A stretch of 64,000 nt of DNA from Mesotaenium endlicherianum (GCA_009602735.1 WELA01001907.1:171159-235158); one strand, 5' to 3'; shown: positions 10,675-21,228, counted from the first letter of the stretch. Notes: a model not told the origin generated them from the letters alone. Translations and numbers: made by a program.

Positions 10675-11440
10675 TTAGGGGGCATTCAGCAATTTGCATC
10701 CTCCTGGAAGCCTCTTCTTTTCCTTCATTTTCCATCCATACAGAACAAGAGGAAAAGCACTGGTGGGTACCAAGTTAGTCTGCCCATCACTGGCTCCTCT
10801 CCCTTTAACTGTACCTCTGCTCCAACACACTTCAGCTTGATGTCTATTAAGCCAGGACCTGCCTAGCACGAGATCATAAAAGCCAGTGTTGAGTACCTCA
10901 AATGTAAGCGTTTCAGTTAGAACTGCAATGCCAGAACCTAACTGGACCTCAATAGGCTTGGTTATAACTCCTCCCGGGATACTTGAGGCATCTCCAAGGA
11001 ATATTTTTCTATTCCCTTGGGTGACAGTAGGCAGCCTTAATCGCTTAACTAAGTCCTTGTGGATAAAGGTATGTGACGCCCCTCCGTCAACAAATGCCCT
11101 CACGTTCCTGGGTGCAATCATATAATGCAGTGGGATAGGGGGAACTGACTTTTCTTGACTTTTGCATTGTTCTCCTGACTTAGCAAAATAATATTGGACA
11201 TCAGGTGCAACAAGATCATCCTGAGTGTGCACTCTCTGGAAATCTATATTGCTGATGGTCTCCTTTATGTGTTTGTCAGGCATGCATAGTGAATCCAGTT
11301 CAGCAGGACCCATAATACCTGCTACGAGAGCAGCTATTGACGACTCACTATCTCTAGCATCCTCACAGTCAGTAGACTGGAGTACTGACTGTTACTGTCT
11401 TCTAACGGCTGGTCTTTTCTCTCGACCTTTGGAAGGTGCT
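10675..11440 (-). pseudogene. Element B aspartic protease
   Basis: The 212-residue block 11313-10675 opens with [13 protein letters not shown], as in element E. The active-site strand is [18 protein letters not shown], so the catalytic Asp is followed by Gly-Gly-Ala rather than Ser/Thr-Gly-Ala. The second family strand [19 protein letters not shown] follows. E has the same DGGA, so it is a property of this family and not damage. The region between 11313 and 11440 joins to gag in another frame. It would cleave Gag-Pol. Confidence 0.85.
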
Positions 11441-11443
11441 TGA

Positions 11444-12837
11444 CTAGGCACTGCTCTTTGTAGTGACCCAGCTGCTGGCAATGGTAGCATACAGATTTTG
11501 CTGAGGCTGGTCTCGGCTTAGACCTCCCACCACCTTTTTCATAGCCACCTCAAGAGGAACCACCTCTCCCTCTAGACTGCATCGCATTATACTCATACTT
11601 ATAGGCATCACCCTGAGCGTCCTCAACCTGGTCTCCTTCAATTGCGTTGTAGGAGCCGTGTGGCTTTTTGACAATCTTAGACACCAAAGCATTACTCTGG
11701 CGCTTGTGATTGAATTGCTGCTGATCCTTAGCATCAGCGTCCTGGATCAAGTCAACCAGTTTCTCATATTTCTTCTCAGCAAAATGACCTGAGACTTCGG
11801 ATTTCAAGCCAAACGTGAAGTATGCTATCTTATACCGCCCTGGGAAGTCTGGCTGCTTCATCATGTTCTCCTGGAACTTTTGAGCAAACTCAGCAACTGA
11901 AGTGGTCTGGTACAATGTCAAGGAGATCATTGCATAGATAGCTTTCTCCCGCTGATTGATGACATCAAACTCTTCATGCAGTTCCTTGACAAACTCTACC
12001 CAAGTAGGGAACTTTTGAGCAAATTCAGCAACTAAAGTGGTCTGCTTCAGTCTCAAGGAGATCATCGCATAGATAGCTTTCTCCCGCTGAAAGATGATAT
12101 AAAACTTCTCATGCAATTCCTCGACAAACTCTACCCAAGTAGGGTCAGTGAGTTGCTGAGCCTTACGCTCTTCTTTCTAATACAGCCACCAGTCTGCTGC
12201 ACTACCTTTCACGAGAGCACAGTATGTTTAACCTTCTCGTAATCCTGCAGTTCTGGGTAATTCTCCAGCCACTACTCAACATCAGCGAGAAACTTGATCT
12301 GGTAATTCTTTTTGTTTCCCTCAGAATCATAGTCCTAGGGAGGTTTTGGCTTAGGCTTACTAGGCCCTCTGCCACCACCACCAGTGGTTTGAGAACCCAG
12401 TTGGTCTCTGTGACGCAGCAATGCCATTATGATCCTTTTGTCCTCCTGTTGGGACTGATACATGCTTGCAATTTGCGATTGCATCTGAACAAATAAGGCT
12501 CCCAGATCTACATTCTGAGGTGGTAGCCCAACGAACGCAGCAGCAGCAACATTAGCTCGATTAATAGCAGCTTCGGCATTCCCGATTGCTGCCGCTCCGG
12601 TTATGCTTGTTGCGCTCAACTGTCTGTAAATTTGAGGAAGGGGTATGACAGTTGGCACAGCAAGAGGTTGGTTTCGGAGATTGGCCCTCTCTGCCGTCTA
12701 CTCTTCCACCGTCCTTTCATCAGGATCCCTCCTGTTTGTTGACTTTCCTACCTCTTTGGCTAAACGCTCATCCTCAGTCAATTGGGCTGCTACTACAGCA
12801 AGAGCTACTGCCTGCTCAGCAGCTTCTCTAGCACCTG
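11444..12837 (-). pseudogene. Element B gag, main part, with in-frame tandem duplication
   Basis: Gag pieces 12658-12335 (PPQNVDLGALFVQMQSQIAS ... GGGGRGPSKPKPKPP) and 12116-11550 (AIYAMISL, TTSVAEFAQKFQENMMKQPD, KSEVSGHFAEKKYEKL) match gag of element E. Near 11446-11490 the zinc knuckle CYHCQQLGHYKEQC is readable in another frame. A 135-bp segment is duplicated in tandem (11875-12144), repeating 45 residues absent in duplicate from E. The 5' end of this gene is 13 kb away at 26176-26328 because element C inserted at 12838. The protein would coat the element RNA; several frameshifts make it inactive. Confidence 0.87.
11875..12144 (-). repeat. 135-bp tandem duplication in element B gag
   Basis: Two adjacent copies, 11875-12009 and 12010-12144, aligned with period 135 and a modest number of substitutions. 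Both end with CTACCCAAGTAGGG. The period equals 45 codons, so the reading frame is kept. Gag of element E has the segment once. Confidence 0.9.
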
Positions 12838-13333
12838 TGTAGTAAAACAGATAGATAAAGTACTTAGTAAAATAGAATACTTTATCAATTCAAGACAAGG
12901 ATCTTTGAACACAAGTGGTAGCTTCTTCAAAGAGAGATGGCTTCTTGATAATTAATATATTTCTGGAATTTGGCAAGTATAAGAGTGATTCTCTCATGTC
13001 TTTCTATGTTCTAGCTCTTGTTTATGTACTTGCTAAATAAGTAATTTCTAGGAAGGTGTTGTTGATGTGTTGGCACCCAATACATCCCAAAACTTGCCAC
13101 CTCTTTCTAGAATAATGTACACATGTCCTTTTGACCTCAAAATGGCACATTTGACTTTTGCCACGTGGAGTTCTTCTAGGTCTTTTCTCTAACTTCGAAA
13201 ATGCCTTAGAAGGTGCAAAGGACATGAAATAAGTCACTAGAGTACCTATTTACACTTGAATCCACACAATACTATTCCAAATATATTTGAAAACATATAT
13301 GCAAACTAATATATAATAACTCAAATCACTACA
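12838..13333 (-). repeat. Element C 3' LTR
   Basis: 496 bp with matching short ends TGTAGT/ACTACA. In element orientation it is preceded directly by the purine-rich GGCGAGGGGGTGA (13334-13346), the polypurine tract that primes plus-strand synthesis. Its outer edge meets B gag and the target duplication. It shares only its end with the 5' copy at 26111-26175. Confidence 0.85.
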
Positions 13334-14105
13334 TCACCCCCTCGCCAGAAAAAGCGACGTCTCGGCGCGTCAAGTCAGGTCGTACACATATGGAGCAGAC
13401 TAGTCAACAGTTTCAAGTCAGATGCCACACATGTGAAGAGAATTAGTCCAAGGCGCCAAGTCAGGTGCTACACATGTAAGGTAGACTAGGCAAGGTCGTG
13501 GGTCGTGTGACCGTATTGGCTTGCCTACTCCTTGATGATAAAGAAAATTGTACAAGTTGGCCCAGAGTCTGCCACGAATTCAAAAATTCATAGCGTCCAC
13601 AAAACTGCTCCAAATCTAAAAATTCTAACACCAGACGGACCGCGTCGGAGAACTCTACCGGGTCACCAAATTTGAGAGCATTCTAATGTTTGGAGTTCGT
13701 TGTGAGCTGAGAGAGTAGGCACTCCTCCAAATCTGTGCAAAAACTTCTGAGAAACGTAAGTCCTTCCATACTTTTTAAAATTCTGCAAACTAAGTCTCAA
13801 ACTGGGCGCTGTAAGATGTTCTACCAGAGTCTTGAGTTTCAGAGCATTCCAAGTTCAGGGGAGGGCACAATGTCAGAAGGCATACTCTGCCCTAACAATG
13901 CCAGCAGCCTGACCCCCTTCTACTTAGAGCATTATATCTCTCTCACCAGTACTCCAAACTGAGCAAACTTAGACTCTAAATGACCGGCTACTCATGGAGT
14001 ACAGCCAAATAAATTTTCAGAATTTATTATGCAGAGACCAATCATTAGTAGCAGTTTTAGTTTTCCGTCCAGAAACTTTGAGAAGAGAAGAGTGTCTAAT
14101 GTCAA
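13334..14105 (-). other. Element C 3' untranslated region with three 43-bp repeats
   Basis: No gene is visible. Next to the polypurine tract are three imperfect direct repeats starting at 13371, 13414 and 13457, each beginning CAAGTCAG and separated by exactly 43 bp. The remainder up to the integrase stop is A/T-rich and shows no coding signature. Confidence 0.75.
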
Positions 14106-14109
14106 TTTT

Positions 14110-15501
14110 TCATCTTTCTTGTTCTTGCAGGCTGCCTCCAAGGGGTCTTCTGCTGCTTCTTGATGGTGGCAGGCTGCCTCCCTGAAGTCTTTGGGCTTCT
14201 AGTAAGGAGACTTGGGGCTGGTCCAAGATGGGGGTGGCGGCATGGAAGCGCTTCAACTTTCTCTGAACTTTGTCAAGATAGTGCGCCGCCACCCAACTAT
14301 TCTCCGAATCTGGATATCCTTTCCACTTGATCAAGTATTGCTGCTGTCTCCTGGAATTTCTCATAGCCACTATGTCTTCCACTTCGTACTCCAAATGATC
14401 ATCCACTATTGTTGGGGCTGGTGGGGTTGTCACACGTCCTGGGAACTTGTTGTCGGGTTGCACATATGGCTTGAAGAGGGAAGCGTGGAATACGGGGTCG
14501 ATGTGCATAGTCTGGGGAAGTTCTAGCTTGAAAGCAACGGGGTTGACTTGCTGGATAATCTTGAAGGGTCCCAAATACTTGGGAGAGAACTTGCTGCCGG
14601 CAGGCCTGTTGTTCAGGGAAATGTTCTTGGATGATAGTAACACGTTGTCACCCACTCTGTACGTAATTTCTCTTCTGGATCTGTTCGCCACTCTTGCTTG
14701 AGCATCTTGCGCGTGTTGTAGAGCTTTCTTCGCTGCTGTAAGGGCTGCTTCTAATGTCTCCATAAAATCTGTGGCTGCAGGTACTTCATCATGGCCAGCC
14801 GTGAAGCTCAGTGGCGTGGTCGGATGGAAGCCATAGTTGAGGAAGAATGGGGACTCTTGGGTAGAGGCCTGCGTAGTGTTGTTGTAGGCAAACTCGAGGG
14901 GGGTCAAGTACATGTCCCAGTCTTGCTCGAGGGTAGACACGTAGGCCTTTAGAGAGGTCTTTAGGGTACGATTCATACGCTCGGTTTGCCCATCTGATTG
15001 TGGGTGGTAGGCGGTAGACATATCCAGCGATGTACCCAAGTTCTTGAAGAGATTTTTCCAGAAATGGCTTGTGAATCTTGGATCTCTATCTGACACAATT
15101 CTTGATGGTAGTCCATGGAGTCGGAAGATGTTGTCAAAGATGAGTCTTGCAAGTTGTGGTGCTGTAGCCTTAGTCGTTGTGGGAATAAAATGAGCCATCT
15201 TGGTAAGTCTGTCCACCACCGTGAGTATTGCATTATGGCCTCGAGGTATCACGGGCAGGTCCACGATAAGGTCCATTGAGATATCCGTCCATTGTCTTTC
15301 GAGGATTGGTACTGGTTGGAGGAGTCCTCCCGCCCTTTGCGATGATGGCTTGATTCTTTGGCATGTGTCACAGCTCCTGCAGTACTCCTTGACTTGCTTA
15401 GACATGCTTGGCCAACAATAAGTCCTAGCTAGAACGCCTGTGGTCCTTAGGATTCCGAAGTGTCCTCCAAAAGGGTTGTCGTGTGCTTCTCGTAGAAGCA
15501 A
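14110..15501 (-). CDS. Element C integrase with C-terminal chromodomain
   Basis: A 463-residue open block. Residues 1-50 form the zinc-binding domain (REAHDNPFGGHFG ... CDTC). The catalytic core has VVDRLTKMAHFIP, VSDRDPRFTSHFW and QSDGQTERMNR with the three acidic residues. The C-terminal GPFKIIQQVNPVAFKLELP barrel follows, then a chromodomain (LEYEVEDIVAMRNSRR, YLIKWKGYPDSENSW) with the aromatic cage intact in appearance. This makes C a chromovirus, a lineage whose chromodomain steers insertion to heterochromatin. An in-frame TAG at about 15534 separates it from RNase H; otherwise this is the best preserved integrase in the window. The start coordinate is the first Met and not a true gene start, since it belongs to a polyprotein. 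Confidence 0.9.
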   Translation of the reverse strand: MLLREAHDNPFGGHFGILRTTGVLARTYCWPSMSKQVKEYCRSCDTCQRIKPSSQRAGGLLQPVPILERQWTDISMDLIVDLPVIPRGHNAILTVVDRLTKMAHFIPTTTKATAPQLARLIFDNIFRLHGLPSRIVSDRDPRFTSHFWKNLFKNLGTSLDMSTAYHPQSDGQTERMNRTLKTSLKAYVSTLEQDWDMYLTPLEFAYNNTTQASTQESPFFLNYGFHPTTPLSFTAGHDEVPAATDFMETLEAALTAAKKALQHAQDAQARVANRSRREITYRVGDNVLLSSKNISLNNRPAGSKFSPKYLGPFKIIQQVNPVAFKLELPQTMHIDPVFHASLFKPYVQPDNKFPGRVTTPPAPTIVDDHLEYEVEDIVAMRNSRRQQQYLIKWKGYPDSENSWVAAHYLDKVQRKLKRFHAATPILDQPQVSLLEAQRLQGGSLPPSRSSRRPLGGSLQEQER

Positions 15502-15534
15502 GAGCCGGAGGTCTAAGTCATTAGGAACACACCT

Positions 15535-16290
15535 CTAACCCGTGTCTTGCCTCACCCAATAATTGTCTTCTTGCTTCTTGTATGGGTCCAAGGCTGCTTC
15601 TCCGTTCTTGTAGTAAGGGTCTCTTTCATAGGCGGCTGAAAATTGAGCTGCCAGCTTTGTCTTCAGGGATGCCATCACGGCGTTTAATTGCAGTCTTGAG
15701 AGGGGGTCAGCCGAGTTTGTCTTGCCGGGCTGGTACTGAATCGTGATGTTGTATTGTTGCAAGTATCCGCTCCATCTTGCTTGTCTCCTTGAGCGATACG
15801 GCTGCGTCTGGAGGTGCTTTAACGCCTCGTAGTCCGTGGTGACCAGTACTTTGCGTCCTTCAACGTAGCAGCGCCAAACCTTCAAGGCATGTACAATCGC
15901 CAATGCCTCACGCTCCGTGGTTCTATAATTTTGCTCGGCTGGATTTAGCTTCCTTGACTCGTAGGCGATGGGCTGCAGTCCCTTGCCTTGGTCTTGAAGC
16001 AGGATTGCTCCTATTACATAGGAAGATGCATCGGTGATGACGTGGAAGGGCCAATCTGGGTTTGGACTTGGGAGTGTAAGCACCGGGAATGTGGTCAATC
16101 TTCGCTTTAATTCTTGAAATGCCTCTTCCTCTTTCTTGGTCCATGTATGTAGCCTGTCCTTCTTGAGTAGATATATCAGGGGGGCTGCTATGTGCGAGAA
16201 GCTCTGGATGAATTTTCTGCACCAATTGGCAAATCGCAAGAATGAATGGAGTTCTTTATTGGTCGTGGGGGTTGGCCATTCCTCCACCAC
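15535..16290 (-). pseudogene. Element C RNase H
   Basis: A 251-residue block: the RT thumb and connection (EEWPTPTTNKELHSFLRFAN, FIQSFSHIAAPLIYLLKK), then RNase H with VITDASSYVIGAILLQDQGK, NPAEQNYRTTEREALAIVHAL, VTTDYEALKHLQTQP and the end motif DPLSRL. The catalytic acidic residues are present. A one-base deletion near 16306 (ADGIK then stop) breaks the join to RT, and a TAG at its 3' end breaks the join to integrase. Confidence 0.88.
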
Positions 16291-16307
16291 CGTGGTCTTC
16301 TTGGGGT

Positions 16308-17016
16308 CTATTTTATGCCATCAGCAGTCACGTGGAGACCTAGGAACTCCACTTCTTGTTTGGCAAACTCGCACTTTGACTCCTTCGCAAATAGCTTGTT
16401 TTGCTTCAATACTTCAAGGACTTCTTTCAAGTGTCTCGCATGCTCTTCAAGGGTCTTGCTGTAGATAAGGATGTCATCAATGAATACCACCACAAATCTG
16501 TCCAACATGGGCTGAAATATGGTGTTCATCATAGTCATGAAAGTTGCTGGCGCGTTGGTGACTCCAAATGGCAGGACTATGAACTCAAAATGTCCATATC
16601 TTGTCCTGAATGCCGTCTTCTCTATGTCCGGTTCTGCGAATCTAATGGTAGCCGCTTCGTAAGTCAATCTTTGTGAAGTACTTGGCTCCAACTAGCCGGT
16701 CCATTAGCTCATCCATGCGCGGCAGCGGGTATCGATTCTTGATGGTGATCTTGTTGAGGGCGCGATAGTCCACACACATCCTCAAGGTACCATCTTTCTT
16801 CTTGACAAATAGCACCGGGGCTCCAAATGGCGACTTGCTAGGTCGAATGAAGCCATGCTCCAGTAGCTCCTTGATTTGCTTCTTGACTTCGTCTAGCTCC
16901 GTGTATGACATTTTGAACGTAGGCCGAGAGATGGGCTTGCTTCCGGGCTCCAACTCTATCTTGTGGTCTACGAATCTTTTGGGGGGTAGGCCCTTGGGCA
17001 ATTCCGGGGAGAACAC
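16308..17016 (-). pseudogene. Element C reverse transcriptase
   Basis: Two overlapping blocks. 17016-16642 has [40 protein letters not shown] and IDLRSGYH. 16691-16308 has [27 protein letters not shown] and the catalytic loop [20 protein letters not shown]. The metal-binding Asp pair is intact. A stop and frameshift near 16650 (YH-stop-IR where YHQIR is expected) splits the domain. Only small lesions separate this from a working enzyme, suggesting a fairly young copy. Confidence 0.88.
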
Positions 17017-17792
17017 TTCTTTGTAGTCCTCAAAGACTTCTTGTATCTCCTTGGGAAGGGGCTGCCTTCTTGACTCTCGATGTCTTTCTTGATGTCTTTT
17101 GGCGTGATCAAGGCCAAAAGAAGCTCGTGTCCCTTCCTCACAAGTCTCTTGAGTTGGAGGGCGGACAATAGTATCTCGTGTGCCGGCTTCTTGATATCTT
17201 GGGTTTGGATATTCCGGATTGCGCGCAAAATACAGATTCTTGAAGTGATGTCATTCTTGATCTTGATAGTACCGTCTCTCCAATCAACTTGGGGGTTGTG
17301 CTTGGTCAACCAAGGCGTCCCTAGGATGACGTCGTACTTGCCCAATTGCATGGGGGAGAATACGACTCTATCCTTGAAGGACTTGATAGAGAGTGCCAAG
17401 AGGTACGTCTTCTTGGAAGGGGTAGTATAGGAGAATCCATCGGGCATCATAATCTCCTCGTCGTGGTCAAGAGTTCGCATAGTAATTCCGTGCTTGGTGG
17501 CAAAATCTGCAGCAATGAAGTTGCCTTGAGCTCCGCTATCCACCAAGATGTGGACCTTCTNAGCTCCGCTATCCACCAAAATGTGGACCTTCTGTCCTCC
17601 AAGGTAATCTCTCAAACTCATTGGGGCTGGATCGTCGTCTTCAACGGGAGTCTCCACCTCACTTGGCTTGTTGTCTTCTCGTGAAGTGGGTCTTGGGGTG
17701 GTAGGCTCCTGGCCTACCGGCGCTGTCCGTTTTTTGACAACTTTTTGGGGCATGAAAGTGCACGATGGCCCTTTTCCTTGCAATAAAAGCAT
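16968..17792 (-). pseudogene. Element C aspartic protease (duplicated active site at an assembly gap)
   Basis: A 274-residue block with protease active site VHILVDSGAQGNFI and the second strand GKYDVILGTPWLTKHNPQVDW, followed by the linker into RT. The peptide KVHILVDSGA appears twice, because 17529-17560 and 17562-17593 are near-identical 32-bp copies on either side of a single N (17561). That looks like an unmerged contig overlap and not biology. Without the duplication the protein has the normal layout. Confidence 0.85.
17561..17561. other. Single-N contig join with 32-bp duplicated flanks
   Basis: N at 17561 separates 17529-17560 from 17562-17593, which differ at one base. The other single Ns are at 32985, 38412 and 39029; 38412 and, more weakly, 39029 and 32985 also have short repeated flanks. 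These look like unmerged overlaps. Confidence 0.8.
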
Positions 17793-18994
17793 AGTCCAGC
17801 CGTCATGAGAGCTTCTTTTTCAGCCGGGGAGAGTCTTGCTTTCACTCCTTGCTGGTTTCTTGCATCATAAGTGTCATTGGAGGGTCTTCCACTCTTCCGG
17901 GCAGCCGCGGGGTCCCTTTTAATAACTCCGATTTCCATGGGTGTGGGTCCAGATTCGGATGTGGAAGGGGCTGCGTACACCCGCGTCGCCGGAACCCGTG
18001 AAGATGGAGGCACGGAGTGCTTGAAATCCAAGGTATCCACCTTTTGGGCCACTTCAATGATCCTTGAGAAGGCCGTCAAGTCGCGTAATTCCACTTCGTT
18101 TGCCACCTTGGGCTTGAGGCCAAAGATGTAGCGGTCAATCTTCTCCTTGAGAGACATGTTGGGGATCTCAAGAGTGAGGGCGTGAAATCTGGATGTATAC
18201 TCTTGAACGGACGTCGTTTGCTTGAGATGGTGGAGCTTTCCTCGGGCAATCTTCTCCGCATTGATGGGCATGAATTGCTTCTTGAGGGCCTCACGAAAAT
18301 CTGCCCATCTTGCATATGATGGTGGGGGCTCTTGGCCGAGCATGGGGTGCGCCATAGCTTGATATATAGCCGCTTGATAGTTACGCCACCATGATGTTGC
18401 TGCTCCTCTAAGTAAGGTAACGGCAAAGGGAACGTAGTCCTCCTCGGGTACTTCAAGGAACGCGAGGTACGTCTCCACTTGGTAGAGCCATAAATTCAGG
18501 TTGGCACCTTTCCCGGGGTTGAAAGTGTCGGGTTTGCCGGGCTTGATGAGTTTCCTTGCTCTCGTTGGCTCTTGTGGAGGCGCTTGAGCCGGGGCTGGAT
18601 TTTGAGCATTGCTCGCAATAGGGGCAACCATGGCAGCCATAGCTTCTCTTGACGCTTGCACGGTTGCTTCATAGGTGGCCAAGCCCACTTGGTTGTGGAC
18701 GGTCATTAGGAAGGCTGCCCACTCATTTGCGGGAACTCCTTGTGGTGGGGTCAACTTTGCTATAGCGGCTGCCACGGGATTTGACGGTGCTCCTCCTTGT
18801 GGTGCTTCTTGTTGTTGCAGATTTCCTTGAGTAGGCTCTCCCATCGGCGCTGGAGGAGGGTGTACTCCTCCTTGTGGTGCTTCTTGTTGTTGTAGATTTT
18901 CTTGAGTGGGCTCTCCCATCGGCGCTGGAGGAGGGTGTCTTGGAGAGAAAGGGCTTCCTTCGAAAGCTTGCTGTTGGTCTTGAGGATCGGCCAT
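17714..18994 (-). CDS. Element C Gag
   Basis: A 426-residue open frame starting MADPQDQQQAF just downstream of the PBS. N-terminal region: two tandem 25-residue repeats (HPPPAPMGEPTQ ... QQEAPQGG; period 75 bp, about 18790-18939). Middle: capsid-like region (NLNLWLYQVETYLAFLEVPE, AVTLLRGAATSWWRNY, GKLHHLKQTTSVQEYTSRF). C-terminus: one CCHC zinc knuckle CFYCKEKGHRALSC followed by a basic tail. It would assemble the particle and package element RNA. Uninterrupted, and overlapping the protease frame by about 80 bp, compatible with frameshift expression of Pol. Confidence 0.88.
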   Translation of the reverse strand: MADPQDQQQAFEGSPFSPRHPPPAPMGEPTQENLQQQEAPQGGVHPPPAPMGEPTQGNLQQQEAPQGGAPSNPVAAAIAKLTPPQGVPANEWAAFLMTVHNQVGLATYEATVQASREAMAAMVAPIASNAQNPAPAQAPPQEPTRARKLIKPGKPDTFNPGKGANLNLWLYQVETYLAFLEVPEEDYVPFAVTLLRGAATSWWRNYQAAIYQAMAHPMLGQEPPPSYARWADFREALKKQFMPINAEKIARGKLHHLKQTTSVQEYTSRFHALTLEIPNMSLKEKIDRYIFGLKPKVANEVELRDLTAFSRIIEVAQKVDTLDFKHSVPPSSRVPATRVYAAPSTSESGPTPMEIGVIKRDPAAARKSGRPSNDTYDARNQQGVKARLSPAEKEALMTAGLCFYCKEKGHRALSCPKKLSKNGQRR

Positions 18995-19015
18995 CTTCTT
19001 GTGCTACCAAAGTGC

Positions 19016-19030
19016 CTAGCTCCGATACCA
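19016..19030 (-). other. Element C primer-binding site
   Basis: The minus strand reads TGGTATCGGAGCTAG. It lies directly inside the former LTR end (ACTACAG-TGGTATC), which is now split by element D. The same 12-base core occurs in B and E. Confidence 0.8.
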
Positions 19031-19034
19031 CTGT

Positions 19035-19967
19035 TGTTACGTTTCTGCTTTTCGAGAGGATCTTTCCTCGGTATTCAAGGAATATTTAATTCAAGTGGAA
19101 GGAAAATCTGTATAATTGTGCAAATCGACGAATACTCGAAAGAGCAAAAATATAAACTAACGTAGAATGTGTGCTTGTGAGAGTTGCACTCACAATGACT
19201 CTACAGGTATTTATACCTGCACAATATGAGGCATTGGAGTGCTTCGAGTCACCACCTAGGGCACTGGTTCATGTTCAACGAAAACGGTCGAAGGGACGTG
19301 TCCCATTCGGCCGAATGCTCGAAACGCGCCGTTTGGCGGTTTGGAGACTTTTCAATGGTTTTCAGAAAACCGGTTCGCGCCAAACGGGCGTTTTCGCGTT
19401 CTCGCAACTTTTCGAAAAGTCGCGATTGTTCGCGGAGTCGCGTGCAAATCATTACGTCATGAACCCGGAGTTACGAATAACTACTTGGCCAATTGGTTTA
19501 GGTGTGAACGTTTCAAACGACAAGTTGCGGGTTAGAATCCGCGTCGATGCAAAGCCTCTATGCATATTTCGTTTCGTTTGTCTTTAAGACGGTTTGTTCG
19601 TATCTTGATACGACGGTTTGTTTGTATTAACGACTGGTCGTAAATTCGAAATCTGTGATTGTGCATTGTCGAAATAATGACAATCAAATCAACTTAATCA
19701 ATCAATGATTTAATAAGTTATCATCTCATAATTAATCAAAGTAACTTTATGTCGTACTTTTGCGAAGTAGTCGAGTTACGTTACCACGCTTTTTGCAATA
19801 GTATCTCGGTCGTTTCGCCAGTCGACCAAGAATTAATCGGCACACACGTGTGGCAAATAATTGAATATGATGCAATCAATTATCAAATAATATGATAAAT
19901 AGTATAACGTACTTTAGGTAATTGGGAAAACGTCCCAAATACGCTTAAAATAGCTCGGATCGTTACA
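19035..19967 (-). repeat. Element D 3' LTR
   Basis: 933 bp, ends TGTAAC/GTTACA, nearly identical to 25166-26108. The likely TATA box lies inside the palindrome CAGGTATTTATACCTG (19204-19219). The antisense 138-codon frame inside (19171-19587) is present in both LTRs only because they are near-identical. Confidence 0.92.
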
Positions 19968-20109
19968 CTCCTCCCCCCTTAAAAGAACTTAACGTCCTCG
20001 TTAAGCGTACGTCTTTTAAGTCTTAATGTGTCAATACTAGCCTTGACTAGCGGAAAACACTGCTTTGAGCGATTGGACGGTGCATCATCACAGAGACGTA
20101 AAAGAGCGA

Positions 20110-21228
20110 TCATTTGGCCGCGTCTCTTTTGCGTTTGTTCTTTGGTGTACGAAGCGCGCCTGGTAGCACACCTGCCTTAGCGCAGAGCTCTTGAGCTTGA
20201 GCCCATCGTAACCAATATTTTTGAACAAAATCCTTACAATTAAGGAGGATCTCATCCTGAGGTTCGTACGAATTCCAACTGGAATCGTAATCGAGCCATT
20301 TGATCAAAAGCTCCACTCGCGGAGGCTTATGACGGGTGTAGCGGTGTCCCAACACCTCTTCTACATCCCAGGCCTTATCATCATCGTCGAGTTCCAACTC
20401 TGGTGCTTGTGGCTGATAGCGACCATCGGACCTTAACAGTTTTAGTAAACTGACATGGAACACAGGATGCGTTCGCCCCATGGATTTAGGCAAATCCAGT
20501 CGATATGCAACAGGTCCGACCTTTGCAGTTACGATAAAAGGGCCTACCCAGCAAGGCAGAAGCTTGCGCTTCCCTGGGTGCCTGAGTTGGAGGTTTTTAG
20601 TTTGCAGAAGTACTTTATTGCCAACTTGAAAACTTAACTCAGTCCTGTGCGTGTCAGCGAACATTTTCTGTCGGTCGCGAGCAGCGGCTAAGGCCAATTT
20701 CGCGCTCTTGTGCACCTCTTGAAGAGAGTGGACAAATAAGCGTGCACTTGGTAATCTCATGGTTGACATCCCCGTCTCACCGGGAACCGAGCGTGTGAGG
20801 GGAGTGTGCGGATGTCTTCCATAGTTAAGGAAAAATGGAGTTTCCTTAACACTTTCTAGATAAGCATTATTAACTGCGAACTCTGCAACTGACAGGAGGG
20901 TGTCTCAGTTGTCTTGACAAGGATTCACATAATGCCTAAGGAACTGTTGCAGAACCCGGTTCAGGCGTTCTGTCTGACCATCGGTCTGAGGATGGAAGCT
21001 AGTTGACATCTTAAGGTTCGTGCCAAAATGCGAGCAAACTTCCTGCCAGAAGTGGCTCGTAAATCGACTATCACGATCGCTTATGATCTCTTTCGGCATA
21101 CCATGCAACTTGAACACGTGACCCACGAAGAGACGCGCGGTCTCGACTGCATCAAGTGATGGTTTAGTGGCCACAAAGTGTACCATCTTAGTGAAACGAT
21201 CCACGATCGTTAACACCCCATTGTGTCC
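20110..21228 (-). pseudogene. Element D integrase core and chromodomain-like C-terminus
   Basis: Block 21216-20905 is the core (TIVDRFTKMVHFVATKP, ISDRDSRFTSHFW, QTDGQTERLNRVLQ) with the acidic triad. Block 20769-20110 holds the C-terminal barrel (GPFIVTAKVGPVAYRLDLP, HPVFHVSLLKLL), then a chromodomain-like stretch (AWDVEEVLGHRY, VELLIKWLDYDSSWNSYEP) and a basic tail ending KRKRDAAK. The frame is broken between 20770 and 20904 and again at about 21229. The zinc-binding part is in the upstream block. Same role as in other chromoviruses. Confidence 0.87.

Noticed and set aside
13371-13499. 43-bp-spaced repeats considered as a CRISPR array
   Set aside because: Repeats are imperfect and tandem without a constant repeat/unique spacer pattern, and lie in a retroelement 3' untranslated region.
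17529-17593. Duplicated protease active site (KVHILVDSGA twice) as a biological tandem
   Set aside because: The copies flank a single N, and similar repeated flanks occur at other Ns, so an unmerged contig overlap is the better explanation.
19171-19587. 138-codon plus-strand ORF, also present at 25302-25718
   Set aside because: It lies wholly inside the two near-identical D LTRs, antisense to the element. Its repetition follows from LTR identity and no domain is recognisable.
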